Assembly: GCA_934631055.1 (NCBI GenBank)
Contig: CAKTXP010000014.1
Span: forward strand, 1-26,724
Direction of reading: 5' to 3'
Length of the DNA stretch: 26,724 bases
Origin: an uncultured Clostridia bacterium
Lineage (GTDB): Bacteria > Bacillota > Clostridia > Christensenellales > Aristaeellaceae
The stretch's first letter is position 1, and each line of letters opens with the position of its first letter. The translations under genes were made by a program, and so were the position numbers. Below are positions 12,622-20,557 of the stretch, one piece after another. The notes under the pieces are model-generated. The model did not search any database and was not told where the DNA came from. It saw only the letters and a list, made by a program, of their open reading frames with translations.

Positions 12622-14469
12622 ATGAAGAACTTTGATCTGCTGCGCTACCTGAAAAAATGGTGGTTCCTCATCATGATTGTGGCGGCTGTGGGATGTGTTT
12701 TCGTTTACCGGTTCGCTTCGTCCAAACAATGCTATACCGCGACGGCGGTCATTCAGTATACCAATGTTGACAGCGAGGACGGACTGAACGCGGACGGAAG
12801 CAAGCTGGATACGTCGGAGATCACTTCCGCCGCGGTCATCAACCGGACAATCGAGGAACTGGGGCTTTCCAGCAATACGGAGTCCATCCGTTCCAGAATA
12901 ACCATCGAGGAAGTCGTTTCCGACGACGAAGAACTGCGCAAGGAGAATGCGCTGGGCAACGGCGAGGAATACAAGTTCACTCCAACGATCTATCAGGTTT
13001 CGTTTACCGTCTACGAAAAGGATGCGTCGGACTATGCCCGCAGGGTGCTGGACTCTTTGCTGAGCAATTATTTCAAATGTTATGGCGAGCGGCATGTTGA
13101 CGCCGAACTTTTCCCGAACAACGCCGTCAACGTTTCCGCCAGCAACTATGAATATGTGGACTGCGTGGAGATGCTGCGCGTCAACGCGAATGAGTCCATC
13201 GGTTATCTGAACAAGCGCGCAGAAGAAAAATATGGCTTTTACAGCGTCAAGACCGGATACTCGTTTTCGGATCTGGCGAACAGCTACAACTACATCAAAA
13301 ACAACAGCCTGAGCGATTTATACGCCTATATCATCGCCAACAAGCTGGTCAAGGACTGTGATGTCCTCATCGACAAGAAGGAGAATGACGCGCTTCAGTA
13401 TCAGATTCAGATCGACAGCCTGACCAAGAATATCACGGAAGCCAAGGACATCATCGACCAGTTCGGCGACAAGACCATCGAGGGCGCGGCGGTCAATTTC
13501 AACAGCTCAAACAACGGAAGCGACGCCAGCTCGACGGAGATCATCACCGATATCGCGCGCGGCTGGGACAGCAGCTCCATCGAAGGCAACCGCGACGTCA
13601 CGACGACGTACGACAAGCTCATTTATCACTATGCGGAACTGCAAACGCAGCTCATCGACGCGAGAATCAATAAGGGGCAGACGGAAGAGATCCTCAACGC
13701 ATACAGCGGCGTGACGAAGGACACCGACCCCGACAGCGAAGAAGCGAAATGGGCGAGCGCGCGCATCGAGGAACTGGCGGCGCAGTTCACTGAGCTGTAC
13801 AATATCGCCATCGAGACCATCAACGAATACAACCAGATTCGCGGCGCGGACAATATCGCGATGAAATGCAGCATTTCGGTTGCGGAAGCGCTCAATTTGC
13901 GGCTGTTTGCCGCGCTGGCGGTCGTACTGTTCCTGATCGTGGGCTGTTTCGCGGCGATCTTCCTCGGACGACTGGGCGACTTCATCGACTACTATCTGTA
14001 TGTGGATAAAAAGACCGGACTGCCCAACCGCGAGCGCTGCGACGACATGGTCGAGCATTACGGCAGCGGCAAGCTGGAAGAACGCTTTACCTTCATCACC
14101 ATCCAGATCGACCTGGCGAAGATTGGGCGAAGCGAAGGCGACGAAGCGCTCAAGGTCATCGGCGAGAACATGCAGCGCGTGTTCCGCCCGCTGGGCTTTG
14201 TCGGTTATAATGGCGCGGGTCATTTCATGATCATGCTGGAAAACGCTACGGCGGATTTCTCGCATACCTGCATTGAACACCTCAATACGCTGCTCATCAA
14301 GAGCGAGATCGGCGTACTGGAATACTGCATCTATGCGGGCAGCGCGAATACGACGAAGGACGATGTCTACGAGATCCGCGACCTCATCCGTACCGCCATG
14401 CGCCGCTGCGCGGAAGCCAAGCAGGAGCGGATTCAGCCCGGACGGTTCATCATCTCCAAAGAAAGCTGA
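12622..14469 (+). CDS. Wzz-like chain-length protein fused to a degenerate GGDEF domain
   Basis: 615 residues. Helix 1 is at about 13-31 (WWFLIMIVAAVGCVFVYRF), preceded by DLLRYLKKW, and followed by CYTATAVIQYTN, typical of the Wzz/chain-length N-terminus. A long external region with helical stretches follows, then helix 2 at about 428-448. The C-terminus continues in the cytoplasm with a GGDEF-like domain from 460: DKKTGLPNRERCDDM (462 onward), IDLAKIGRSEGDEALKVIGENM and, at the active-site position, NGAGHF (530-535) instead of GG[DE]EF. The inhibitory-site motif RxxD is replaced by RPLG. It is therefore unlikely to make cyclic-di-GMP, but may bind a nucleotide or a partner and tune polymer length. 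It is 11 bases from the phosphoesterase gene. Confidence 0.85.
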   Translation: MKNFDLLRYLKKWWFLIMIVAAVGCVFVYRFASSKQCYTATAVIQYTNVDSEDGLNADGSKLDTSEITSAAVINRTIEELGLSSNTESIRSRITIEEVVSDDEELRKENALGNGEEYKFTPTIYQVSFTVYEKDASDYARRVLDSLLSNYFKCYGERHVDAELFPNNAVNVSASNYEYVDCVEMLRVNANESIGYLNKRAEEKYGFYSVKTGYSFSDLANSYNYIKNNSLSDLYAYIIANKLVKDCDVLIDKKENDALQYQIQIDSLTKNITEAKDIIDQFGDKTIEGAAVNFNSSNNGSDASSTEIITDIARGWDSSSIEGNRDVTTTYDKLIYHYAELQTQLIDARINKGQTEEILNAYSGVTKDTDPDSEEAKWASARIEELAAQFTELYNIAIETINEYNQIRGADNIAMKCSISVAEALNLRLFAALAVVLFLIVGCFAAIFLGRLGDFIDYYLYVDKKTGLPNRERCDDMVEHYGSGKLEERFTFITIQIDLAKIGRSEGDEALKVIGENMQRVFRPLGFVGYNGAGHFMIMLENATADFSHTCIEHLNTLLIKSEIGVLEYCIYAGSANTTKDDVYEIRDLIRTAMRRCAEAKQERIQPGRFIISKES

Positions 14470-14480
14470 GATAGAAAACG

Positions 14481-15356
14481 ATGAAAAAAAAGCTGCTTCA
14501 TATCCTCAGAGGAATCCTGGTTTTTCTGCTGGTCGTTCTGGCGATCGTGGGCGGGATTCTCGCCTACAACATGTGGCTGAATCAGACGTTCGTTACGACC
14601 TTCTATACCGTAACGTCGGATAAACTCGACGCGGATATGCGTATCGTCGAGCTTTCGGATCTGCATCTGCATGAATATGGGGAGAAGAATATCGACCTCG
14701 TCACGCGGATTCGCAACCTCAAGCCGGACTTGATTACGGTTGCGGGCGATATGAATATCGATGAAAATCCGGATTACTCCGTCGCGCTGGAATTGATGGA
14801 GCAGCTTGTGGATATTGCGCCGGTCTATTATGCGCCGGGCAACCACGAATGGGGCGGCATATACGGCTATCATTACAGCCAGATGCCGGACGATATCGCG
14901 GCGACGGGCGCGCATTTCCTGCTTCAGGATTACGAAGATGTGGAGATCAACGGAAACAAGCTACGCATCGGCGGAACGTTTGAATGGCCTCGCGACGAGC
15001 TGGAATGGCCCAAGTCCCAGCGCGTTGTCGATGCGCTGGACGGCAACAAGCAGGACACGTCGGAGATGTATACCATCCTCATCTGTCACTGTCCGGAGGT
15101 TTTCTATACGTCGCTCAAGGATGTTCAGATCGACCTGGGCATCAGCGGACATGCGCACGGCGGGCTGATCCGTCTGCCGTATACGGATGGGCTTTGGTCA
15201 ACCAGTCAGGGATTCATGCCCAAATACACCAGCGGCGTGCGGAAAATCGGGCAGTCTACGGTCGTCATCAGCCGGGGACTGGGCGATTCCGAGCCGTATC
15301 CGCGGATATTCAATCAGCCTGAACTCGTGGTGATCGACCTTGAAAAACAGCAGTAA
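14481..15356 (+). CDS. Membrane-anchored metallophosphoesterase
   Basis: 291 residues. One N-terminal helix (about 11-29) anchors it with the catalytic domain outside. All calcineurin-type metal motifs are present: SDLHLHEYG (D60, H62), AGDMN (D90), GNHEWGG (N121, H122), ILICHCPE and SGHAHGG. It resembles the YkuE/YaeI group, some of which act on lipids or lipid-linked phosphates. In this operon it could release or recycle a phosphate linkage during polymer assembly, but the substrate is inference only. It is 10 bases from the next gene, so it is tightly co-transcribed. Confidence 0.9.
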   Translation: MKKKLLHILRGILVFLLVVLAIVGGILAYNMWLNQTFVTTFYTVTSDKLDADMRIVELSDLHLHEYGEKNIDLVTRIRNLKPDLITVAGDMNIDENPDYSVALELMEQLVDIAPVYYAPGNHEWGGIYGYHYSQMPDDIAATGAHFLLQDYEDVEINGNKLRIGGTFEWPRDELEWPKSQRVVDALDGNKQDTSEMYTILICHCPEVFYTSLKDVQIDLGISGHAHGGLIRLPYTDGLWSTSQGFMPKYTSGVRKIGQSTVVISRGLGDSEPYPRIFNQPELVVIDLEKQQ

Positions 15357-15366
15357 GGGCGGGAAA

Positions 15367-16683
15367 ATGTCGATTTTTGAAAGCCGTATTTGGAAGATGG
15401 CGCGGATATTCGTTTATATCCTGCTGAGTTTTCTGAGTTTCTACTGCGCCTGTTACAAGTTGCCGGTCGGGCTCAAATACGGAGTGAATCTCGTTATTTT
15501 AGGCTGGGCGCTGCTGTCGTTCTTCATCCAGCCTGACTTTGACAAGGCGGCGTTCTGCGTTCGATTCTTCTGCCTGTTTGTATTTATCTATGTCATCTTC
15601 TGGACCTGGTCGCTGGCGATCTGGATCTCGGAGTTCCAGCCGCTGTCGTATATCATCCGCGGCTCGCAGAATATCCTCTATATGGTCACGAATATTCTGT
15701 ATCTGTGCGCGGCGGTCTATCTGTTTGAAGAGGATACGGTCAATTATACGCTCATCAGCATGGCGATGGCGAATACGCTCGTGTTTTTGCAGGTGGGCGC
15801 CAATTCGGGTTTCCCGCGCCTGCTGACGGAGTATTTCCGCCTGCTTATCACGTTTGCGGATGATACGGGTGGCGCGATGCGCCAACTGGAACTGCATGAC
15901 ATGGTCTACGGCTGGGGCGTCATGGTCATCTACTATATCATCCACAAAGAGAAAAGCAAGTCTTGGCAGTTCATGGGGCTTTTTTTCAGCCTGCTGTATT
16001 TTACGACGGGTTTTAAGCGCGTGGCGGTTCCGGCTGTTGCGGTGGCGGTCTTTCTATACTACTTCCTGAAACGGCTCAAGCCCAAACGGGTCTGGCGGAT
16101 GGCGAGCTTTATAGCACTCATGGTGGGCGTCGTCGCTTATGCCTACTTGTATATCATCAAGAGCGGTTTGTTCGTTCAGATGGCGGATGAGCTGGGCATC
16201 AACCTGATGTATCGCGATGTCCTTTATACCTATTTCTCAAAGTTTTTCGTGCTGTCTCCGACATATCTGGGGCGGGGCATCCGCTTTATTTATGCGTTTT
16301 CAACGGGCAATCCCGATTATCCGCTGGCGACCAACGCCGTGCATAATGCGTTTCTGGAATTCTATTTGGAGGTCGGTTTCTGGTGCTGGTGGTTCTGGAT
16401 TTTTCACGAGATCGGCGGCGTGGCGCACAAGCTCCAGCGGCGCTACAATGCGGAATGCGCCAGTGCGCTGCTGGCGATGATCGCCTATGTATTCTTCACC
16501 TATCTGACGGATAACACGACGTTTTATTTTCCTATCAATGTGATGTATCGCATGACGGTCATGGTTTGGTGTTACGAAGCGATGCGAAAGGAACACATTC
16601 CCAACGCAAACCTGCGCTCTCAACAGGAGCTGGAGGAAATGCGCATGGAGATGAGCATACGGAAAGAAGGGCTTAAGTTTTGA
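15367..16683 (+). CDS. Wzy/O-antigen ligase-like polytopic membrane protein
   Basis: 438 residues from ATG 15367 (GGGCGGG just upstream); an earlier in-frame TTG at 15340 overlaps the previous gene and is less likely. Around ten hydrophobic segments are visible. A soluble loop between the last helices (about residues 275-330: YRDVLYTYFSKFFVLSPTYL, then YPLATNAVHNAFLEFYLEVG) carries the H-N-x-F-L-E-F pattern typical of O-antigen polymerases and ligases. It should polymerise or transfer lipid-linked repeat units outside the membrane. The stop overlaps the start of the next gene. A charged C-terminal tail (EELEEMRMEMS) lies in the cytoplasm. Confidence 0.85.
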   Translation: MSIFESRIWKMARIFVYILLSFLSFYCACYKLPVGLKYGVNLVILGWALLSFFIQPDFDKAAFCVRFFCLFVFIYVIFWTWSLAIWISEFQPLSYIIRGSQNILYMVTNILYLCAAVYLFEEDTVNYTLISMAMANTLVFLQVGANSGFPRLLTEYFRLLITFADDTGGAMRQLELHDMVYGWGVMVIYYIIHKEKSKSWQFMGLFFSLLYFTTGFKRVAVPAVAVAVFLYYFLKRLKPKRVWRMASFIALMVGVVAYAYLYIIKSGLFVQMADELGINLMYRDVLYTYFSKFFVLSPTYLGRGIRFIYAFSTGNPDYPLATNAVHNAFLEFYLEVGFWCWWFWIFHEIGGVAHKLQRRYNAECASALLAMIAYVFFTYLTDNTTFYFPINVMYRMTVMVWCYEAMRKEHIPNANLRSQQELEEMRMEMSIRKEGLKF

Positions 16684-17828
16684 AAATACTGCTGATCCGT
16701 CCGTGGCCCTTCCTGCTGGATGTCGAAAAGAACACGTACAACATTCAGGAAGTCGGCTTGGCAAAAGCGCTGACGCGTCAGGGACACCCCACGGATATCC
16801 TGTTCTGGACGGATGGGGAAGAACATACGGTCAGCATTCCGGTAGAAGGGTGCGAGCCGATCCGCGTCTTTTACCGCAGAGGAGCGGCGGCGCTGAAAAA
16901 CGCGTGGTTTTCGCATATTGATCGGCTGGCGGCGGATTACGATATCCTGCAATCGGCGGAATACAATCAGATGTTTTCATGGCATCTCGCAGGGCGGTAT
17001 CCAAAAAAAGCGGTCATCTATCACGGACCGTACTATTCGCCATTCAACCGGAATTATAACCGGATGTGCAGGGTCTTTGACGCGCTTTTTATTGGGCGCT
17101 ATCGGAAAAAAGGCACGCCGTTTCTGGTCAAGAGCAATCTTGCGGGACGGTTTCTTCGGGGAAAAGGCATTGCAGAAGAGCAGATATCGGTCGTCGGCGT
17201 CGGCATTGACGCCGAACTGCTGAACGGATACGACGGTCAGCCGTCGGAGATCAAAAACCGGATGCGCGCGCAGAAAAAGGGATTGAAGCTGCTCTATATC
17301 GGGCAGTTTGAGCCGAGAAGAGATCCCTTCTTCCTGCTTGAGATTTTAAAAGAGGTCCGAAAACAGGACCCGAATGCTTGTTTTTACTGGATCGGCAGCG
17401 GAGACGCGGCGTATACGGAGCAGATTCGCGCGCAGATCGCCGGAGATGGGCTGGAAAACGCGGTCATCTGGCTGGATGCACTGCCGCAGAATCAGATGAA
17501 GGGCATTTACGAACAGGCGGATTTCTTTCTCCTGCCGACGGAATATGAAATCTTCGGCATGGTGCTGCTGGAAGCGATGTTCTTCAAAAAAATCGTTCTT
17601 ACGACGGAGAATGGCGGTTCGGATATGCTCATTCGCAGCGGTGAAAACGGCGTCGTGCTTCCCAAAAAGGACGCGGAGCAATGGGCAAGGGCGATGCTGG
17701 ATATTGCCGCAGCCCCGCGCAGGCGCGAACAGATGCAGCAGAGCGCTTATCAGACGGTGAGCCGGACGTATACATGGGATGCGCTGGCGGAGCGTTTTCT
17801 GGGAACCTATCGGAAGCTTTTGAAATAA
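16680..17828 (+). CDS. Glycosyltransferase, GT4 family
   Basis: 382 residues. The start is a TTG at 16680-16682 that overlaps the TGA of the polymerase gene (TTGA), with GAAGGG about 10 bases upstream; the protein then begins MKILLIRPWPF, typical of the fold, and no nearby ATG fits better. The C-terminal half has LLYIGQFEPRRDPFFLLE and the EX7E motif EIFGMVLLE. No membrane helix is visible. It probably adds one sugar of the repeat unit in the cytoplasm. Rare start use and overlap suggest translational coupling to keep its amount tied to the polymerase. Confidence 0.88.
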   Translation: MKILLIRPWPFLLDVEKNTYNIQEVGLAKALTRQGHPTDILFWTDGEEHTVSIPVEGCEPIRVFYRRGAAALKNAWFSHIDRLAADYDILQSAEYNQMFSWHLAGRYPKKAVIYHGPYYSPFNRNYNRMCRVFDALFIGRYRKKGTPFLVKSNLAGRFLRGKGIAEEQISVVGVGIDAELLNGYDGQPSEIKNRMRAQKKGLKLLYIGQFEPRRDPFFLLEILKEVRKQDPNACFYWIGSGDAAYTEQIRAQIAGDGLENAVIWLDALPQNQMKGIYEQADFFLLPTEYEIFGMVLLEAMFFKKIVLTTENGGSDMLIRSGENGVVLPKKDAEQWARAMLDIAAAPRRREQMQQSAYQTVSRTYTWDALAERFLGTYRKLLK

Positions 17829-17844
17829 AGGGCGGTTGCATAAG

Positions 17845-19044
17845 ATGAAGATTTTAATGGTCAACAAATTCCTTTATCCCAACGGCGGCTCGGAGACGTA
17901 TATCTTCGAGCTGGGCAGACAGTTTCAGGCGATGGGGCATGAGGTGCAGTATTTCGGCATGGAGCATGAAGGGCGCTGCGTGGGCAACCGTGTGAACGCC
18001 TATACGAGCGACATGGATTTCCACGGCGGAAGCAAGCTTGCCAAGCTGACCTATCCGCTCAAGACGATCTACTCCGGCGAAGCGCGCCAAAAGATCCGGC
18101 TGGTGCTGGATGATTTTCAGCCGGACGTCGTTCATCTGAACAATTTCAATTATCAGCTCACGCCGTCCATCCTGCTGGAGATCGACAAATGGCGCAGAGA
18201 GAGCGGGCATGCCTGTCGGGTGCTGTATACGGCGCACGACTATCAGCTCGTCTGCCCGAACCATATGCTCTATCGGAATGGGCAGACCTGCGAAGCCTGC
18301 CTTGGCGGGCATTTTGGGCATTGCGTTTCCGGCAAGTGCATCCACGGCTCGACGGCGAAATCCGTCGTCGGCTGCATGGAAGCCATGTTCTGGCATGCGA
18401 AAAAGACGTATAAGCTCATTGACACGGTCATCTGCTGTTCGGAATTCATGAAGAAGAAATTGGACACGGATCCCGTATTTGCGGGAAAGACCGTCGTCAT
18501 GCACAATTTCATTGCGCACATCGAGCCGCCTAGGGACGTTGAGAAGAAAGGCTATGTCCTGTACTTTGGACGCTTCTCTAAGGAAAAGGGCGTTGCCACG
18601 CTGATGGAAGCCGCCAGGCGGCTTGAGGATATCCCGTTTGTCTTTGCCGGAAACGGAGAGATGACGGACGGCTTGAAAGGCATTGCAAACGCGCAGTACA
18701 TCGGTTTCAAGAGCGGCACGGAGCTGAGCCGGTGGATCGAGCAGGCTGGCGTCAGCGTCTGTCCGTCCGAATGGTATGAGAATTGTCCGTTCTCCGTGAT
18801 GGAATCTATTGCGCATGGCACGCCGGTCATCGGCGCGGATATCGGCGGCATTCCGGAATTGATCGCGGAAGGGAAAAACGGGCTGCTGTTTGAAAGCGGA
18901 AATGTTGACGACCTGTGCGCAAAGATACGCGCGCTTTGGGAGAACAAAGAAAAACTGAGAGCCTGCACGGAAGGATGCCGAAAGACGGCGTTTGATACCG
19001 TCGAGCAGTATGCTAAAAAGCTGATGGCATATTACGAGAAATAA
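17845..19044 (+). CDS. Glycosyltransferase, GT4 family, with cysteine-rich insertion
   Basis: 399 residues from ATG 17845 (a TTG at 17836 is in frame but the ATG has AAAGGGCGG at good distance). It starts MKILMVNKFLYPNGGSETYI, the GT4 acceptor-side loop. A cysteine-rich stretch follows HDYQLVCP: Cys137, 149, 152, 160, 165 and 177, a likely metal-binding insertion seen in a subgroup of GT4 enzymes. The donor half has LYFGRFSKEKG, the EX7E motif ENCPFSVME, and GADIGGIPELI. It should add a sugar to the lipid-linked unit on the cytoplasmic side. It is third of the operon's three glycosyltransferases. Confidence 0.9.
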   Translation: MKILMVNKFLYPNGGSETYIFELGRQFQAMGHEVQYFGMEHEGRCVGNRVNAYTSDMDFHGGSKLAKLTYPLKTIYSGEARQKIRLVLDDFQPDVVHLNNFNYQLTPSILLEIDKWRRESGHACRVLYTAHDYQLVCPNHMLYRNGQTCEACLGGHFGHCVSGKCIHGSTAKSVVGCMEAMFWHAKKTYKLIDTVICCSEFMKKKLDTDPVFAGKTVVMHNFIAHIEPPRDVEKKGYVLYFGRFSKEKGVATLMEAARRLEDIPFVFAGNGEMTDGLKGIANAQYIGFKSGTELSRWIEQAGVSVCPSEWYENCPFSVMESIAHGTPVIGADIGGIPELIAEGKNGLLFESGNVDDLCAKIRALWENKEKLRACTEGCRKTAFDTVEQYAKKLMAYYEK

Positions 19045-19092
19045 GGGCATAAGACAGCGTTACGCCCGCAACCACAAGGGGAGAGGATAAAT

Positions 19093-20271
19093 ATGGCAGA
19101 AAAGAAATTGAACGGCACGGTCATCGTCACCTATCGCTGCAACGCGCGATGCACGATGTGCAACCGATATAAAGCGCCTTCCAAACCGGAGGAAGAGATC
19201 AGCCTGGAAACGATCAGGAAGCTGCCGCCGATGTACTTTACCAACATCACGGGCGGCGAGCCCTTTATCCGCACAGACCTCAAGGACATCGTGCGCGAGC
19301 TGAAAAAGAAGTCGGACCGCATCGTCATCTCGACCAACGGATTCTTTACCGACCGTATCCTTGACCTCTGTCGCGAGTTTCCGGATATCGGCATCCGCAT
19401 CTCTATCGAGGGACTGGAGCAGACGAACAACGAGATCCGCGGCTTGCAGGATGGCTATAACCGCGGCTATAATACGCTCAAAAAGCTGCGCGAGATGGGC
19501 ATGAAGGACGTCGGCTTCGGTATGACCGTTCAGGATAAGAATGCGCCCGACCTCGTGCCGCTTTACAAGATCTCTGAGGAGATGGGCATGGAGTTTGCGA
19601 CCGCGTCGCTGCACAACAGCTTCTATTTTGTGGAAGCGAAGAACATCATCCATGACCGGCCGATGGTCGCCAAGAACTTTGAGGATCTTATCAACGAGCT
19701 TTTGGCGAGCAATTCCCCGAAGAAGTGGTTCCGCGCGTACTTCAACCATGGTCTTATCAACTATATCTACGGGCAGAAGCGCCTGCTTCCCTGCGATATG
19801 AGCTTCGATACCTTCTTTATCGACCCGTATGGCGACGTCATGCCCTGCAACGGCACGAAGGATAAGGAGGTCATGGGCAATCTGAATACGCAGAGCTGGG
19901 ACGAGCTTTGGAACAGCGCGCAGGCGGACGCCGTCCGCCAGAAGGTTCGCCAGTGCGACCGGAACTGCTGGATGATCGGCTCAGTTTCTCCGGCGATGCA
20001 CAAGTACATCTGGAAGCCGGCTTGGTGGGTGGTCTGCCACAAGCTGAAATTCTGGACGCGCCACAAGTACAGCATGTACGAGAATAAAATCTGCCGCGAT
20101 TACCGCGACGGCAAGGTGACAAAGGAACAGTTGGATTCCTGCTCGACCTGCGACCTGCATTGCGCCGCGAATAACGGACTCAGCCAGGCGTCACAGGATC
20201 AGCTCAAGCACCGCACGGGCGAGGAGATCGTCAACGCGGATATCGAAGCGCAGACGAGAAACGGAAAGTAA
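19093..20271 (+). CDS. Radical SAM protein with SPASM-like C-terminus
   Basis: 392 residues, with GGGGAGAGG before the start. The iron-sulfur motif is CX3CX2C at Cys16, Cys20 and Cys23 (TYRCNARCTMCNRY), followed by NITGGEP, the S-adenosylmethionine contact, and ISTNGF. The C-terminal half has PC at 234 and PC at 252 around FIDPYGDVMPCNGT, then GNLNTQSWDELWNS, QCDRNC and DSCSTCDLHC, resembling SPASM domains that hold extra [4Fe-4S] clusters. It should generate a 5'-deoxyadenosyl radical. Many such enzymes modify peptides, but others act on sugars; no precursor peptide is visible nearby, so a polysaccharide or lipid-linked substrate is possible. Last gene of the operon, ended by a strong terminator. 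Confidence 0.9.
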   Translation: MAEKKLNGTVIVTYRCNARCTMCNRYKAPSKPEEEISLETIRKLPPMYFTNITGGEPFIRTDLKDIVRELKKKSDRIVISTNGFFTDRILDLCREFPDIGIRISIEGLEQTNNEIRGLQDGYNRGYNTLKKLREMGMKDVGFGMTVQDKNAPDLVPLYKISEEMGMEFATASLHNSFYFVEAKNIIHDRPMVAKNFEDLINELLASNSPKKWFRAYFNHGLINYIYGQKRLLPCDMSFDTFFIDPYGDVMPCNGTKDKEVMGNLNTQSWDELWNSAQADAVRQKVRQCDRNCWMIGSVSPAMHKYIWKPAWWVVCHKLKFWTRHKYSMYENKICRDYRDGKVTKEQLDSCSTCDLHCAANNGLSQASQDQLKHRTGEEIVNADIEAQTRNGK

Positions 20272-20274
20272 TCA

Positions 20275-20343
20275 AAAAAGCGAGACTGTCAAGTTCAATC
20301 GACTTCTTCAAAAAGTTCGGTTGGCTTGACAGTCTCGCTTTTT
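20275..20343 (+). terminator. Strong terminator closing the exopolysaccharide operon
   Basis: A perfect 19-bp stem pairs 20275-20293 (AAAAAGCGAGACTGTCAAG) with 20325-20343. It begins three bases after the radical SAM stop and has U-runs on both strands, so it works in either direction. The 31-base loop can itself pair partly. Confidence 0.9.
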
Positions 20344-20366
20344 CTTATGCTGGGAAATTATACAAA

Positions 20367-20550
20367 GGGGTTACGTTGGGGCTGCCGCCCCAGACCTCAT
20401 CTTTGCTTCGCACGGGTTTTAATCATCTTAGGTATACGACGCGCATGCGCGTCGTTCGGTAAAACCAATTTAAACCGCCGCGAAGCGAACCGGGAAGTCC
20501 AGGAACCTCAGGTTCCTGGTAGGGTTTGGGGCAACGCCCCAATCGTCCCC
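20367..20550. repeat. Palindromic element with inverted ends (simple copy)
   Basis: It fills most of the gap between the operon terminator and the YchF gene. The order is: head GGGGTTACGTTGGGGCTGCC (20367-20386), GCTTCGC, the palindrome ACGACGCGCATGCGCGTCGT (20436-20455), GCGAAGC, the palindrome around AGGAACCTCAGGTTCCT (20500-20520), and tail GGGGCAACGCCCCAATCGT (20528-20545). Compared with 9500-9797 both palindromes differ at mirrored positions, so pairing is conserved while sequence is not. The nested block of the other copy is missing here. Confidence 0.65.
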
Positions 20551-20557
20551 CCGTCTT

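Noticed and set aside
14209..14226. Active diguanylate cyclase in the Wzz fusion
   Set aside because: The catalytic motif reads NGAGHF, lacking the acidic metal-binding residue and glycine pair.
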